Notes under the pieces: model-generated
Told to the model about the DNA's origin: nothing
Databases searched by the model: none
Seen by the model: only the letters and a program-made list of their open reading frames with translations
Position numbers and translations under genes: made by a program
Origin: an uncultured Sphingomonadaceae bacterium
GTDB lineage: Bacteria; Pseudomonadota; Alphaproteobacteria; Sphingomonadales; Sphingomonadaceae
Direction of reading: 5' to 3'
NCBI GenBank assembly: GCA_947496865.1
Contig: CANMEE010000002.1
Coordinates: forward strand, 1,261,825-1,325,824
Length of the DNA stretch: 64,000 bases
In this document: piece after piece, positions 1 through 8,116 of the stretch
Numbering within the stretch: position 1 is the first letter of the stretch
Layout of the letters: the number at the start of each line of letters is the position of its first letter

Positions 1-330
1 ATGATAGTCGCCGCCTGCACGCCCCAAAAAACGCTCGGGTCTTGGACCGACAATTTCAATGATCCCCGCGACCCTGCAATTGTCGAAGAAGCGCGTGCTT
101 TCATCATCAATCGTCAGGGCTGCGACCACTTTCGTGGCGAGCCCGGCTATAATGAAGAGCGGCAGAAATTCCTCAACATGCAAATAGAAAAGCTTTGCAC
201 CGGTACGGACAAACAGCTGGCACAATTACGTAGCCGCTATGTAAATAGTCCGGAGACCATCAAAGCGCTTGCGGATTTCGAAGACTGTATTGAATATGAT
301 AGTATCTGTTCAACCACTGAACCGGAATAG
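1..330 (+). CDS. Small hypothetical lipoprotein, probably 5'-truncated by the window edge
   Basis: The frame is open from base 1, and the first residues, MIVAACTP, look like the end of a lipoprotein signal peptide with a lipobox (VAAC). The true start therefore probably lies upstream of the window and the visible ATG is internal. The mature part is about 104 residues, polar, with three more cysteines (GCDHF, KLCTG, DCIEY) and a fourth near the end (SICS). I do not recognise a family. A lipid-anchored periplasmic or outer-membrane protein is the most that can be said. The next gene starts 5 bases after the stop and also has a lipobox, so the two are probably co-transcribed. Confidence 0.6.
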   Translation: MIVAACTPQKTLGSWTDNFNDPRDPAIVEEARAFIINRQGCDHFRGEPGYNEERQKFLNMQIEKLCTGTDKQLAQLRSRYVNSPETIKALADFEDCIEYDSICSTTEPE

Positions 331-335
331 ATGAT

Positions 336-878
336 ATGAAATTCATAACATCAATCAGCATGCTCGGCACCGCCTTGACTTTGTCCGCCTGCGCACAAAA
401 ACCGGTTCAAGATCCTCCAGTAGAGATCCTTAAAGAGAAAGCCAAATCCATGTTTCGCTCCATCAACGAAAAAATCAGCGTATCCCCCCAAATCAGTCTG
501 GCTGATATCGCCGCCGCCAAGGCCGACGGCGTAACGCTGATCGTCAACAACCGTCCGGATGGCGAAGAACCCGGTGCGCCGCAAAGCGCTGATATTGAGG
601 CAGCAGCCAAAGCCGCAGGCATTGAATATATTGGTATCCCGATCACCCACAGCGGCTTTTCCGCGCCGCAGGTCGATGCGATGATCGCTGCATTGGATGG
701 CGCCGAGGGCAAAACACTGGCCTATTGCCGGTCTGGAACCCGCTCGACTTTGCTTTGGTCACTGGCGCAAGCCAAGCAGGGCGTTTCGCCAGACGAGATT
801 GCGCGGCTGGCTGGCAATGCTGGCTATGATATTACTCCCGTTCGCGCGATGGTCGAGGCGCTAGCGGGCGGTCAATAG
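336..878 (+). CDS. DUF442 / TIGR01244 phosphatase-like protein with a lipoprotein signal
   Basis: The C-terminal two thirds match the TIGR01244 family (DUF442), which has a tyrosine-phosphatase-like fold and is often annotated as a sulfur transferase or beta-lactamase-hydrolase-like protein. The signature loop is AYCRSGTRS near residue 130, corresponding to the C-x5-R catalytic loop of cysteine phosphatases. A conserved VNNRPDGE segment lies near residue 70. The N-terminus MKFITSISMLGTALTLSAC is a lipoprotein signal with lipobox LSAC, so the enzyme is predicted to be lipid-anchored outside the cytoplasm. Many relatives are cytoplasmic, and a start at MFRSIN (about residue 39) would give that form. 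The clear signal peptide and the 5-base spacing to the upstream lipoprotein gene favour the long start. The substrate is unknown. Confidence 0.82.
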   Translation: MKFITSISMLGTALTLSACAQKPVQDPPVEILKEKAKSMFRSINEKISVSPQISLADIAAAKADGVTLIVNNRPDGEEPGAPQSADIEAAAKAAGIEYIGIPITHSGFSAPQVDAMIAALDGAEGKTLAYCRSGTRSTLLWSLAQAKQGVSPDEIARLAGNAGYDITPVRAMVEALAGGQ

Positions 879-953
879 TTCTAATAGCCTCTCACTCAAA
901 GGGAGAGGATGAATATCTAGACAGCAACTTACATTCATGTAAATACAGTCAGC

Positions 954-1919
954 ATGGAAAGTTTTCCGTCCCCTACCCTTTGGGCCATTCCCTTTTTCGT
1001 GGCGACCGTCGCAGGTGAATGGCTGTGGAGCAGACGCAGCAGCAAGATCCGCTATGAAACCAAGGATGCGATAACGTCGCTGTCGCTTGGCACAGGCAGC
1101 GTGGTTGCGGGGCTGCTGACGGGCAGTATCGTATTTGCGCTGGCTCTATGGGTCTATGAGCATCGCCTGTTCGACTTCCAAGTCACTTGGACCAATGCGC
1201 TATGGCTCGTGCCGATCGCCTTCGTCCTCGATGATTTTGCCTATTACTGGTTTCACCGCACCGCGCATCGTATTCGTTGGTTCTGGGCGGCGCATGTCAT
1301 TCATCACAGCAGCCAGCATTATAACCTCACCACCGCGCTGCGGCAAACATGGACTGGTTTTTTTGCACTCAGTTTCATCTTCCGCATGCCGCTCTTCTTT
1401 CTCGGTTTTCCGCCAGCCTTGATTTTCTTTCTCGCGGGACTCAATCTCGTCTATCAATATTGGATCCACACCGAAGCGATTGACCGGATGCCACGCTGGT
1501 TTGAAGCGGTGATGAACACACCGTCACACCATCGCGTTCATCATGCAACCAATCCGCGCTATCTCGACCGCAACTATGCCGGTGTCTTCATCACTTGGGA
1601 TAAGATGTTCGGGACGTTTGAACCGGAAACGGTGGATGAAAAAATCGAATATGGCATCGTTCAAAACCTGACCAACCATAATGTCCTTTGGGCCGCCTTT
1701 CACGAATGGATCGGGATCTTTAAGGATTTATGGTCAGCGCCTTGGCGTTACAAGTTAAACTATCTAATAAAACCGCCCGGATGGAGTCATGATGGCTCGC
1801 GGGAAAACAGCGAAGCCATAAAGGCACGCTGGGCGCAGCAGGAGAGAATAAAATGGCAGAATATGACATCATCGTCATCGGCGGCGGATCAGCAGGCAGC
1901 GCGGTCGCCGGACGCTTAA
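954..1919 (+). CDS. Sterol desaturase / fatty acid hydroxylase family membrane di-iron protein
   Basis: This 321-residue membrane protein has hydrophobic segments at about residues 8-24, 45-68 and 80-97, and more near 140-170. The family's histidine clusters are present: FHRTAH near residue 100, HVIHHSSQHYN just after it, and HHRVHH near residue 195. These bind the di-iron centre of the fatty acid hydroxylase superfamily (ERG3/ERG25-like), which oxidises lipid substrates at the membrane. The substrate cannot be read from sequence; bacterial members act on sterols, hopanoids, carotenoids or ether lipids. The last 67 bases overlap the GMC oxidoreductase gene in another frame, so the two are probably coupled and may act on the same alcohol or lipid. 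The C-terminal 30 residues are low-complexity and polar. Confidence 0.87.
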   Translation: MESFPSPTLWAIPFFVATVAGEWLWSRRSSKIRYETKDAITSLSLGTGSVVAGLLTGSIVFALALWVYEHRLFDFQVTWTNALWLVPIAFVLDDFAYYWFHRTAHRIRWFWAAHVIHHSSQHYNLTTALRQTWTGFFALSFIFRMPLFFLGFPPALIFFLAGLNLVYQYWIHTEAIDRMPRWFEAVMNTPSHHRVHHATNPRYLDRNYAGVFITWDKMFGTFEPETVDEKIEYGIVQNLTNHNVLWAAFHEWIGIFKDLWSAPWRYKLNYLIKPPGWSHDGSRENSEAIKARWAQQERIKWQNMTSSSSAADQQAARSPDA

Positions 1920-3439
1920 GCGAAGACGGGAAGCGGTCTGTCTGCCTGATTGAAGCGGGTGGCAACAATAATAATTTCTTAGTCAAAACGCCGGGGATGA
2001 TGCCTTTCCTGCTAAAGAACGCGAACTGGAAATTTGATACGGTGCCGCAAAAAGGGCTGAATGGCCGGATTGGCTATCAACCGCGCGGACGCGGTCTCGG
2101 TGGGTCCAGCGCGATTAACGCAATGGTTTATATTCGTGGCAACAAATGGGACTATGACAATTGGGCAGCGATGGGCTGTGATGGCTGGAGCTATGATGAT
2201 GTCCTGCCCTATTTCAAAAAATCCGAAGGCAACGAGCGCGGTGGCGACGCATTTCATGGTGGCGATGGGCCGCTATCTGTATCCGACCAGAAATGGCTTA
2301 ACCCCGGCAGTATAGCCTTTGTTGAAGCGGCGCGTAATTTGCAAATGCCCATTCTCGATGATTTCAACGGTTCCGCACAAGAAGGCATTGGTATTTATCA
2401 AGTCACGCAAAAAAATGGCGAGCGCTGGTCCGCCGCGCGCGCGTACGTGGAGCCGGGCCGCAGTCGACAGAATCTAGACATCAAAACCAAATCACTGGTG
2501 GAAAAACTGATCATCGAAAATGACCGCGTTATCGGCGTGCAGATCAAACGCGGGCGTTCTCAAGAAACCTTGTCAGCCAAAGGCGCAGTTGTATTGTCCG
2601 CAGGTGCGTTTGGGACGCCTCATATCCTGCAACTATCCGGCATTGGTCCAAGCGGGCACCTCAAGGACAAAGGCCTAGATGTTGTTGTCGACAAACCGGC
2701 AGTCGGAGCCAATTTGAAAGACCATATTGATTTTGTTTCGGGTTATAAAACCGAATCCAAGGAATTGGTCGGGGACTCCATGCAAGGTACAATTCGCATG
2801 GGCAAAGCTATCATCGAACATCGCATGAAGCGCACCGGTATCATGACCACGCCCTATGCCGAAGCCGGGGGCTTCTGGAGCTCCAGCCGCGACCTACCGG
2901 CGCCCGATATCCAATATCATTTCGTGCCTGCGATGCTGGAAGATCATGGTCGGGAAAAAGTCAAAGGCCACGGTTTTAGTTGCCATGCTTGTGTATTGCG
3001 TCCGCACAGTAAAGGCACTGTACGACTTGGCTCCACAGACCCCGCAGCGCCTCCAGCAATTGACCCAAACTTCCTTGACGACGACCGCGATATCGCAACA
3101 TTAAGGGCTGGTGTTCGCAATATGCAGCGGATCATGGAATCGCCGCCGCTGACCGACTTTAAACCCACTAATCGTCATCCGATTGATATGAGCGATGATG
3201 ATGCATTGGATGCCCTTATCCGGGAGCGCGCCGACACCGTCTATCATCCCGTCGGCACCTGTCGTATGGGTAATGACAATGATGCGGTTGTCGATAGCCG
3301 TCTGAAATTCAAAGGCTTGGATGGTCTCTATATTGCCGACGCATCAATCATGCCGGAAATTATCAGCGGTAATACCAACGCGCCCAGCATGATGATCGGT
3401 GAACGCGCAGCTGACTTTATCAAAGCGGATCTGGCTTAG
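1853..3439 (+). CDS. GMC family FAD-dependent alcohol/choline-type dehydrogenase
   Basis: This 528-residue glucose-methanol-choline oxidoreductase is close to family length. The ADP-binding motif GGGSAGSAVAGRL starts at residue 9, GMC signature 1 is GRGLGGSSAINAMVYIRG near residue 80, and signature 2 is SAGAFGTPHILQLSGIG near residue 255. The C-terminal active-site segments are YHPVGTCRMG and the closing SGNTNAPSMMIGERAADF. Such enzymes oxidise primary alcohols or choline to aldehydes with FAD and pass electrons to the respiratory chain. No signal peptide is visible, so it is cytoplasmic or peripheral to the membrane. The start inside the upstream hydroxylase gene is supported because the flavin-binding strand begins at residue 4. 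Alkane-1-ol dehydrogenase (AlkJ-like) and choline dehydrogenase cannot be separated here. Confidence 0.92.
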   Translation: MAEYDIIVIGGGSAGSAVAGRLSEDGKRSVCLIEAGGNNNNFLVKTPGMMPFLLKNANWKFDTVPQKGLNGRIGYQPRGRGLGGSSAINAMVYIRGNKWDYDNWAAMGCDGWSYDDVLPYFKKSEGNERGGDAFHGGDGPLSVSDQKWLNPGSIAFVEAARNLQMPILDDFNGSAQEGIGIYQVTQKNGERWSAARAYVEPGRSRQNLDIKTKSLVEKLIIENDRVIGVQIKRGRSQETLSAKGAVVLSAGAFGTPHILQLSGIGPSGHLKDKGLDVVVDKPAVGANLKDHIDFVSGYKTESKELVGDSMQGTIRMGKAIIEHRMKRTGIMTTPYAEAGGFWSSSRDLPAPDIQYHFVPAMLEDHGREKVKGHGFSCHACVLRPHSKGTVRLGSTDPAAPPAIDPNFLDDDRDIATLRAGVRNMQRIMESPPLTDFKPTNRHPIDMSDDDALDALIRERADTVYHPVGTCRMGNDNDAVVDSRLKFKGLDGLYIADASIMPEIISGNTNAPSMMIGERAADFIKADLA

Positions 3440-3461
3440 CATTACGGCATGCTGTCGGTGA

Positions 3462-4508
3462 CTACGCTAGGATAGTGTAACCCTCGTCCCCCTGCCCGCG
3501 GCACATTTGCTTTGCGACACGAGTTTCAACCCCGTCGATAATCGCGACGTCTGTAATGTTGAGGCATTTGCGACCATTGGGCTGGGTATTGAGCGCAGTG
3601 ACCGTCGACGATCCGGAAACTCCGGCACGGGTCGGACTTTTCCACGTTGCTGTGGCTCCGACTTCTTCTTTCTCGGTCACCTCAACCGTAGCTGCTACGG
3701 CTTCTTTTTGCTCTTCTTCGGTCAATTTACAGGCGATTTCACCAACCAACACGGCGCCTACGCCGCTAGAAATCAGGGTGCCAATTTTTCCAAGACCAGC
3801 CGCATTACCAGCCACTCCGCCCAAAATTCCACCGAGAACACCGCCGCGTTTCTTAGCTTTTTTGCATTTTTGCGGGCCTTTGGACCTTTTAGCACTTTTT
3901 GACTTGCCGCTTTTCTTGGTTTTTTCGGGCTTATCGTCTTTCGCCACATATTCGGGTACCGAATAGCCACCGCAACCGGTATTGAAACAAAAGCGGTCCT
4001 GCAAATAGGTGCGATCCCGCTGATAGCGTGCTTCCAATGTGCGATAGTCGGCTAAATTTGCGCCATCAGGGTCGGAAGCGGCATGTTCCTGCATCATCAT
4101 CTTGTAAAAATCGTCCCGGCTTTTCGCGGAATACTCCATTCTTCCAGCCACCTTGCTGGTGTAGATTGCCGAAATTTGGTTCTGATGGTCGATCATTTTT
4201 TGGCGGAATGGCGTCAATATTTCGGCATAATAACGGTCGAGTAAGACCGTGCAGCGATTAGTGTCTTCAGCTTTGTCAAAAGGTGCAGCGATTTTCTGAA
4301 AATCTTCCCGGCAGTTGGGGTAACCGTCCTGACTCAAAACAGGAGTTGGTGGCAATGGCGGTAAATCGGGTTCGACAGATACCGGTGCCACATAGGCCCG
4401 ATCAGCGTCAGTCATCTCCTGATCCTGCGAAAAGGCTGGTGTACCGACGCCGGCTAAAAAGAAAGCCGCAATCAGCGCACGAAACATGCTTTGCCCCCAT
4501 TTTGTCAT
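3462..4508 (-). CDS. Secreted hypothetical protein with a glycine-zipper segment
   Basis: This 348-residue protein has an N-terminal signal peptide (ALIAAFFLAGVGTPAFSQ; the true start may be MFRALIAAFF at residue 8). A proline-rich stretch follows near residue 45, then a charged helical region with paired cysteines (FCFNTGCGG). A very lysine-rich linker (residues about 193-222) precedes a glycine-zipper hydrophobic segment, GGVLGGILGGVAGNAAGLG, of the kind found in Rick_17kDa-like and outer-membrane-associated proteins. The C-terminal part resembles a surface-antigen-like beta domain ending in a cysteine-containing CRGQGDEGYTILA. It is probably an envelope protein. It runs convergent to the GMC gene, 22 bases away. 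No enzymatic motif is visible. Confidence 0.72.
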   Translation of the reverse strand: MTKWGQSMFRALIAAFFLAGVGTPAFSQDQEMTDADRAYVAPVSVEPDLPPLPPTPVLSQDGYPNCREDFQKIAAPFDKAEDTNRCTVLLDRYYAEILTPFRQKMIDHQNQISAIYTSKVAGRMEYSAKSRDDFYKMMMQEHAASDPDGANLADYRTLEARYQRDRTYLQDRFCFNTGCGGYSVPEYVAKDDKPEKTKKSGKSKSAKRSKGPQKCKKAKKRGGVLGGILGGVAGNAAGLGKIGTLISSGVGAVLVGEIACKLTEEEQKEAVAATVEVTEKEEVGATATWKSPTRAGVSGSSTVTALNTQPNGRKCLNITDVAIIDGVETRVAKQMCRGQGDEGYTILA

Positions 4509-4713
4509 CTGATTGCCTCCCTTCTTATATTGCTAACTATAATTATCAGCCGCTGCAAGCGTAGCCAATCCTGCATTGACCAGTTAAGCGTTGTTTGTTG
4601 TGGCTTAAGTCACAGATTTCTATCTGTCTGTGAAATATCGCACTTTCGACAAGAAATTTTACCTTACCATAGAATTCGCTTATGATATGCCGGTGCCGAA
4701 TGGACAAAAGCTT

Positions 4714-5436
4714 ATGAAAAAATACCTCAAATCTGTAGTTTTGCTGGCCGGCATGCTGGCTGTGCAAGGGAATAGCGCGCCTAAAGATGATCCGGCTATG
4801 GACCCGGACAATCCAACCTGTCCTGCCGAGCCAAATTGGACAAACAACAAGGAAATGGTTCTCACACCTATCGAAAAAAACGGTACCAAGGTGTTGCTAG
4901 CCGAAGGCGTGGTTGATGTTGATTTACCCGATCGACTCAAAAAAACCCTCTCCGAGAATCCTGATATTGCCGAAATCTGGTTAAGATCTCCTGGCGGTCA
5001 TGCCCGTGCGGGCAACGAAGCCGGCCGGATCATTCGCGAGTTGGGTGGATTGATGATCACCCGTATTCCCGCAGGATGGAGCTGTTTCAGCGCCTGCAAT
5101 TTTGTTTTCATGGGCGGGCGCGCTCGAATCATTGAAGCAGATGGCGGTTTCATGGTTCACATGTTCACCATGACCGGTGACCGCAACGCGATTAACTACA
5201 GTATTGAAATGGGCACCGATTCCACCGTCGAACTTATTGGTGAAGTCGAACAAGAAAGTGCCTTGCTCGCCACAGAAGATAATGACTTCCTCATCCGTAT
5301 GGGCGTATCCCGCAAGTTACTGAAAGACATCATGTACAAACAGAAAGCCGTCAAAGTAGAAGGGTCTGACCAGTCGACCCGACGCTGCCTGACCAAAGAA
5401 GAAGCCATTAAATATAATGTTGCCAATGTGGAATGA
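4714..5436 (+). CDS. Exported ClpP/crotonase-fold protein (COG3904-like)
   Basis: The ORF opens at 4630, but I place the start at 4714, where MKKYLKSVVLLAGMLAVQGNS forms a signal peptide; an ATG at 4687 is the alternative. The mature protein has the ClpP-like pattern of periplasmic COG3904 proteins: a strand plus WLRSPGGHARAGNEAG (oxyanion-type SPGG loop) near mature residue 90, then WSCFSACNFVFMGGRAR, where the serine in the CxSAC context aligns with the family nucleophile, and a histidine in GGFMVHMFTM. These features suggest a serine-peptidase-like fold outside the cytoplasm; activity is not proven for this family. A cysteine near the end (RRCLTKEEA) may pair with one upstream. It stands alone between a divergent gene and the S1/P1 nuclease gene. 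Confidence 0.72.
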   Translation: MKKYLKSVVLLAGMLAVQGNSAPKDDPAMDPDNPTCPAEPNWTNNKEMVLTPIEKNGTKVLLAEGVVDVDLPDRLKKTLSENPDIAEIWLRSPGGHARAGNEAGRIIRELGGLMITRIPAGWSCFSACNFVFMGGRARIIEADGGFMVHMFTMTGDRNAINYSIEMGTDSTVELIGEVEQESALLATEDNDFLIRMGVSRKLLKDIMYKQKAVKVEGSDQSTRRCLTKEEAIKYNVANVE

Positions 5437-5507
5437 GATATATTTTTCAGACCGCTAAGCCGTCGCAATATACATATTTCTGCATCAAAGTGGCGCACTG
5501 AACGCCC

Positions 5508-6344
5508 ATGTTTAAGAAGCTTCTCATTGTCGCGCTTTTCTTTTCTTCCACGCCAGCTCTGGCATGGGGTGAATATGCCCACCGAACTATTGCCGGCATT
5601 GCCGAGACCAATATCGATCCGAAAACAAAGGCGCGGATGAACAAGCTATTTCGTTCAGCAGCCCTGCTCGGAACGCCGAAATGCGATCTCAAAAATATTG
5701 ACGACGCCAGTGTCTGGCCCGATTGTATCCGGCGCGACCGGTTGCGATGGGGTTACACAAGTCCATGGCATTATCAGAATGTAGATATCTGCAAACCGTT
5801 TGATCTGAAAAGCGCCTGCCGCAACGGCAATTGTGTTTCTGCACAAATTGATCGCAATGCCGCGCTGCTCAAAGACAAGTCACTACCTGCCCATGTTCGA
5901 TTGGAAGCGTTAACTTTTCTGGTTCATTTCGTCGGAGACATGCATATGCCGCTTCACAGCGGTGATCGCAGCGATCGCGGCGGCAATGACGTCCGTGCGG
6001 CTTACGGGATCATCGAAGGCAGAATGAACCTGCATTGGCTGTGGGATGGACCATTGGCGGAACGGGCTATTACCGACGGCCCTGAAATGGTCCGCCGCTA
6101 TAGCGCTGAAGAAAAAGCCGATAAATCGTTCGGAACGACGGACTTTTGGGCCATGCAGGCATGGCAAGTCTCACGCGACTACAGCTATCCCGCCGCTGAA
6201 GATCAACCATCCTGCGGCCCGAAAATCACCCACCGGGGAAAAGTGGACAATGATGAAATCCGGATGCTGATTCCTACAGCACGACTCCAGATCGAACGGG
6301 CGGGACTGCGACTCGCTTTATTGCTAGAGCAATCCCTCAACTAG
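5508..6344 (+). CDS. S1/P1 family zinc nuclease, exported
   Basis: The 278-residue product has a signal peptide ending ALA|WGEYAHRTIAGIA, which places the invariant tryptophan at the mature N-terminus, where its backbone binds zinc in S1/P1 nucleases. Further zinc-ligand motifs follow: HFVGDMHMPLHSGDRSDRGGND near residue 145 and NLHWLWD near residue 175. These enzymes cleave single-stranded DNA or RNA and 3'-nucleotides outside the cytoplasm, often for phosphate and nucleoside scavenging. The usual second-position Gly-His (WG..GH) is replaced by WGEYAH, which keeps the histidine. Cysteines at KCDLK, DICKP, SACRNGNC and PSCGP could form disulfides. The start is supported by the signal peptide. 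Confidence 0.9.
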   Translation: MFKKLLIVALFFSSTPALAWGEYAHRTIAGIAETNIDPKTKARMNKLFRSAALLGTPKCDLKNIDDASVWPDCIRRDRLRWGYTSPWHYQNVDICKPFDLKSACRNGNCVSAQIDRNAALLKDKSLPAHVRLEALTFLVHFVGDMHMPLHSGDRSDRGGNDVRAAYGIIEGRMNLHWLWDGPLAERAITDGPEMVRRYSAEEKADKSFGTTDFWAMQAWQVSRDYSYPAAEDQPSCGPKITHRGKVDNDEIRMLIPTARLQIERAGLRLALLLEQSLN

Positions 6345-6604
6345 CCGATTTTAACGGTTTTTTAAGGATATCTGTCAATATTTGGCAGTTTTTCGTAACT
6401 TTTTTTTAACAGTTTTTTCCGCTGTGATTCAACAGCTTGTGGATCATTGTGCGAAATGTCACCGCTAAATGGCGGAAAAATCCTATCTACATTCCTGTGA
6501 GCCTCTATCTCTTCATCGACGGAAAGAAACGGTTCACCGTCAGTAAAGTAACGAACCTTAGTCTCGTGCGTAATTAAGTTTGGCAACAACAAGAAGGAAG
6601 AACG

Positions 6605-6886
6605 ATGTATTTGTCCCCAAGATCATTCGTCAATCGCCCTCAAGACGCATTGGCCGAAACTGACCATTCGCAACAACCCGCTGTGCTACAGCGCGGCTAT
6701 CAACCCATGTACCATCTGGACATTGTCAATCGCTGCCCCGGCTGCGGTAAATCCCACTGGCATGTTGGCCGATTCAGTGCAGAATGTGCACATTGCGAAA
6801 CGGCCTTGCCGCTAGCGATTGTGTCCAGCCAGCCCATGGAACCCCGCTTCACCGAAAGCTTCAGCAAAACGGCGATGGCAGCTTAA
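6605..6886 (+). CDS. Small zinc-ribbon-like conserved hypothetical protein
   Basis: This is a 93-residue soluble protein with two CxxC pairs, CPGCGKSHW and CAHCE, spaced about 20 residues apart, a typical zinc-ribbon arrangement. The N-terminal 35 residues are polar and the C-terminal 20 are unstructured. A good ribosome-binding site, GAAGGAAG, lies 6 bases before the ATG, which supports expression. Similar small proteins occur beside housekeeping genes in sphingomonads, from memory, but their function is unknown. It could bind nucleic acid or simply zinc. The 260-base region upstream is AT-rich, contains no gene I can support, and may hold its promoter. Confidence 0.65.
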   Translation: MYLSPRSFVNRPQDALAETDHSQQPAVLQRGYQPMYHLDIVNRCPGCGKSHWHVGRFSAECAHCETALPLAIVSSQPMEPRFTESFSKTAMAA

Positions 6887-6900
6887 ACAAGTTTAGCGTT

Positions 6901-8004
6901 TTACTCCGCTAATCCTGTGACACGCCGCAGCCATTTGCTGACGGGGGCAACATAAAGTTGATGCGCTGTGGCACCATTTTCATAGGTATAAGCGGAATAA
7001 GCGTCTGGATATAGCGTCAGCCCGTGATCAGCCTTTGCGATCTCAAGCCATTGTGCTGCACCGGGCGTTTTTCTGTTGATCATGTCGACAATCATCCGGT
7101 GACCGTGGCGGCTTTCAAATTGCTCATATTCGCCAAACGCCACCATGACCGGCACGTCCAGCGATAGCCAAGCAGCCAGAAAATTCTTCTCCGCTGCCTG
7201 CCAATGCCAGGCAAATGGACGACCGTAATGGTTTTCGGGATCAGTCCCCCGGATTTCCTGCCAGACACCGGCCAATTCCGGATGGTCTGATGCAACTTCT
7301 TCTGGTGTTTTCTGACCGATCAAATAATGCTGAAGAAACGCCATACGCTGGAGCATTTCAGGATGGATATCTTCTGGCTTCACGACGCCAGACCGTTCGA
7401 CATATAGACGTTCGAAATAGATCATGCGTTCCAGATAGGTTACCGCGCCACCGCCCTGAACCATCACGCCTGCAACATTGTTATTCTGCGCAACCAAGGG
7501 CGCGATGGTAGACCCCAGGCTGGATCCCAATATAACCACGCGCTGCGGGTCAACCCATGGATGCTGTTTGGTTTGAACCAGAGCCTCGCGATAGTGACGC
7601 ACCTCTGTATCATAGTCGAGCTTATCGCATCCCGGTCCTTCGCTGTCGCCAGTGCCAGCGCGTTCAATGCGGATCATTGCCATTCCTGACTGCTGCGCAA
7701 GTAACCGCAACTGCGTATCGCGGCCTTCAGGAAAGACTATGGTGTCGCAAGAAACCCATTGGGTCAGAAATATGGCGGGTAGTCGTCCGTTAGTCCCTTC
7801 CGGACGGGTAACAATGCTTCTCAGCCGCAAACCTTCACTCGTTGTGATTGTTCCATATTCCGTTTCCAAACCTTCCGTCTGTTCCAGCGGGACATCCACC
7901 ACCACTTCCAGACTTCCGGTTATTTGGGTTTCGGCATGTAACGCATTCCCATTCGTCCCGGTCATTGCCATCGCGAGGATCAACCCTGTCAACATTCGGC
8001 GCAT
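6901..8004 (-). CDS. Secreted alpha/beta hydrolase (X-Pro dipeptidyl-peptidase/acyl-hydrolase-like)
   Basis: The ORF track extends this frame to 8424, but that extension runs through the LytTR gene. I place the start at 8004, where ATG is preceded by AAAGGGACGATT and opens a signal peptide (MRRMLTGLILAMAMTG, ending near HAE). The 367-residue product has the alpha/beta hydrolase nucleophile elbow LGSSLGSTIAP, an upstream oxyanion-region pattern RIERAGTGDSEGPGC, and a C-terminal histidine in KADHGLTLYPDAYSAY. The acid is probably in the MVAFGEYEQFESRHGH region. Substrates of exported members include esters and peptides; none can be assigned here. It follows the membrane LytTR regulator gene on the same strand with a 112-base gap, which suggests regulation by that protein. 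Confidence 0.8.
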   Translation of the reverse strand: MRRMLTGLILAMAMTGTNGNALHAETQITGSLEVVVDVPLEQTEGLETEYGTITTSEGLRLRSIVTRPEGTNGRLPAIFLTQWVSCDTIVFPEGRDTQLRLLAQQSGMAMIRIERAGTGDSEGPGCDKLDYDTEVRHYREALVQTKQHPWVDPQRVVILGSSLGSTIAPLVAQNNNVAGVMVQGGGAVTYLERMIYFERLYVERSGVVKPEDIHPEMLQRMAFLQHYLIGQKTPEEVASDHPELAGVWQEIRGTDPENHYGRPFAWHWQAAEKNFLAAWLSLDVPVMVAFGEYEQFESRHGHRMIVDMINRKTPGAAQWLEIAKADHGLTLYPDAYSAYTYENGATAHQLYVAPVSKWLRRVTGLAE

Positions 8005-8116
8005 AATCGTCCCTTTCATGCTCTTTGTCTGGATGAGAGCAGATTGATAGATCAGCTGGATGCGGCCTAGAAAGGACGATGTGACGAAGGGACTAAATTT
8101 GCGATCGCAATATCTG

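Noticed and set aside
6362-6592. 76-aa minus-strand ORF in the 260-base gap
   Set aside because: TTG start, no ribosome-binding site, AT-rich with no conserved motif. Probably non-coding promoter DNA for the zinc-ribbon gene.
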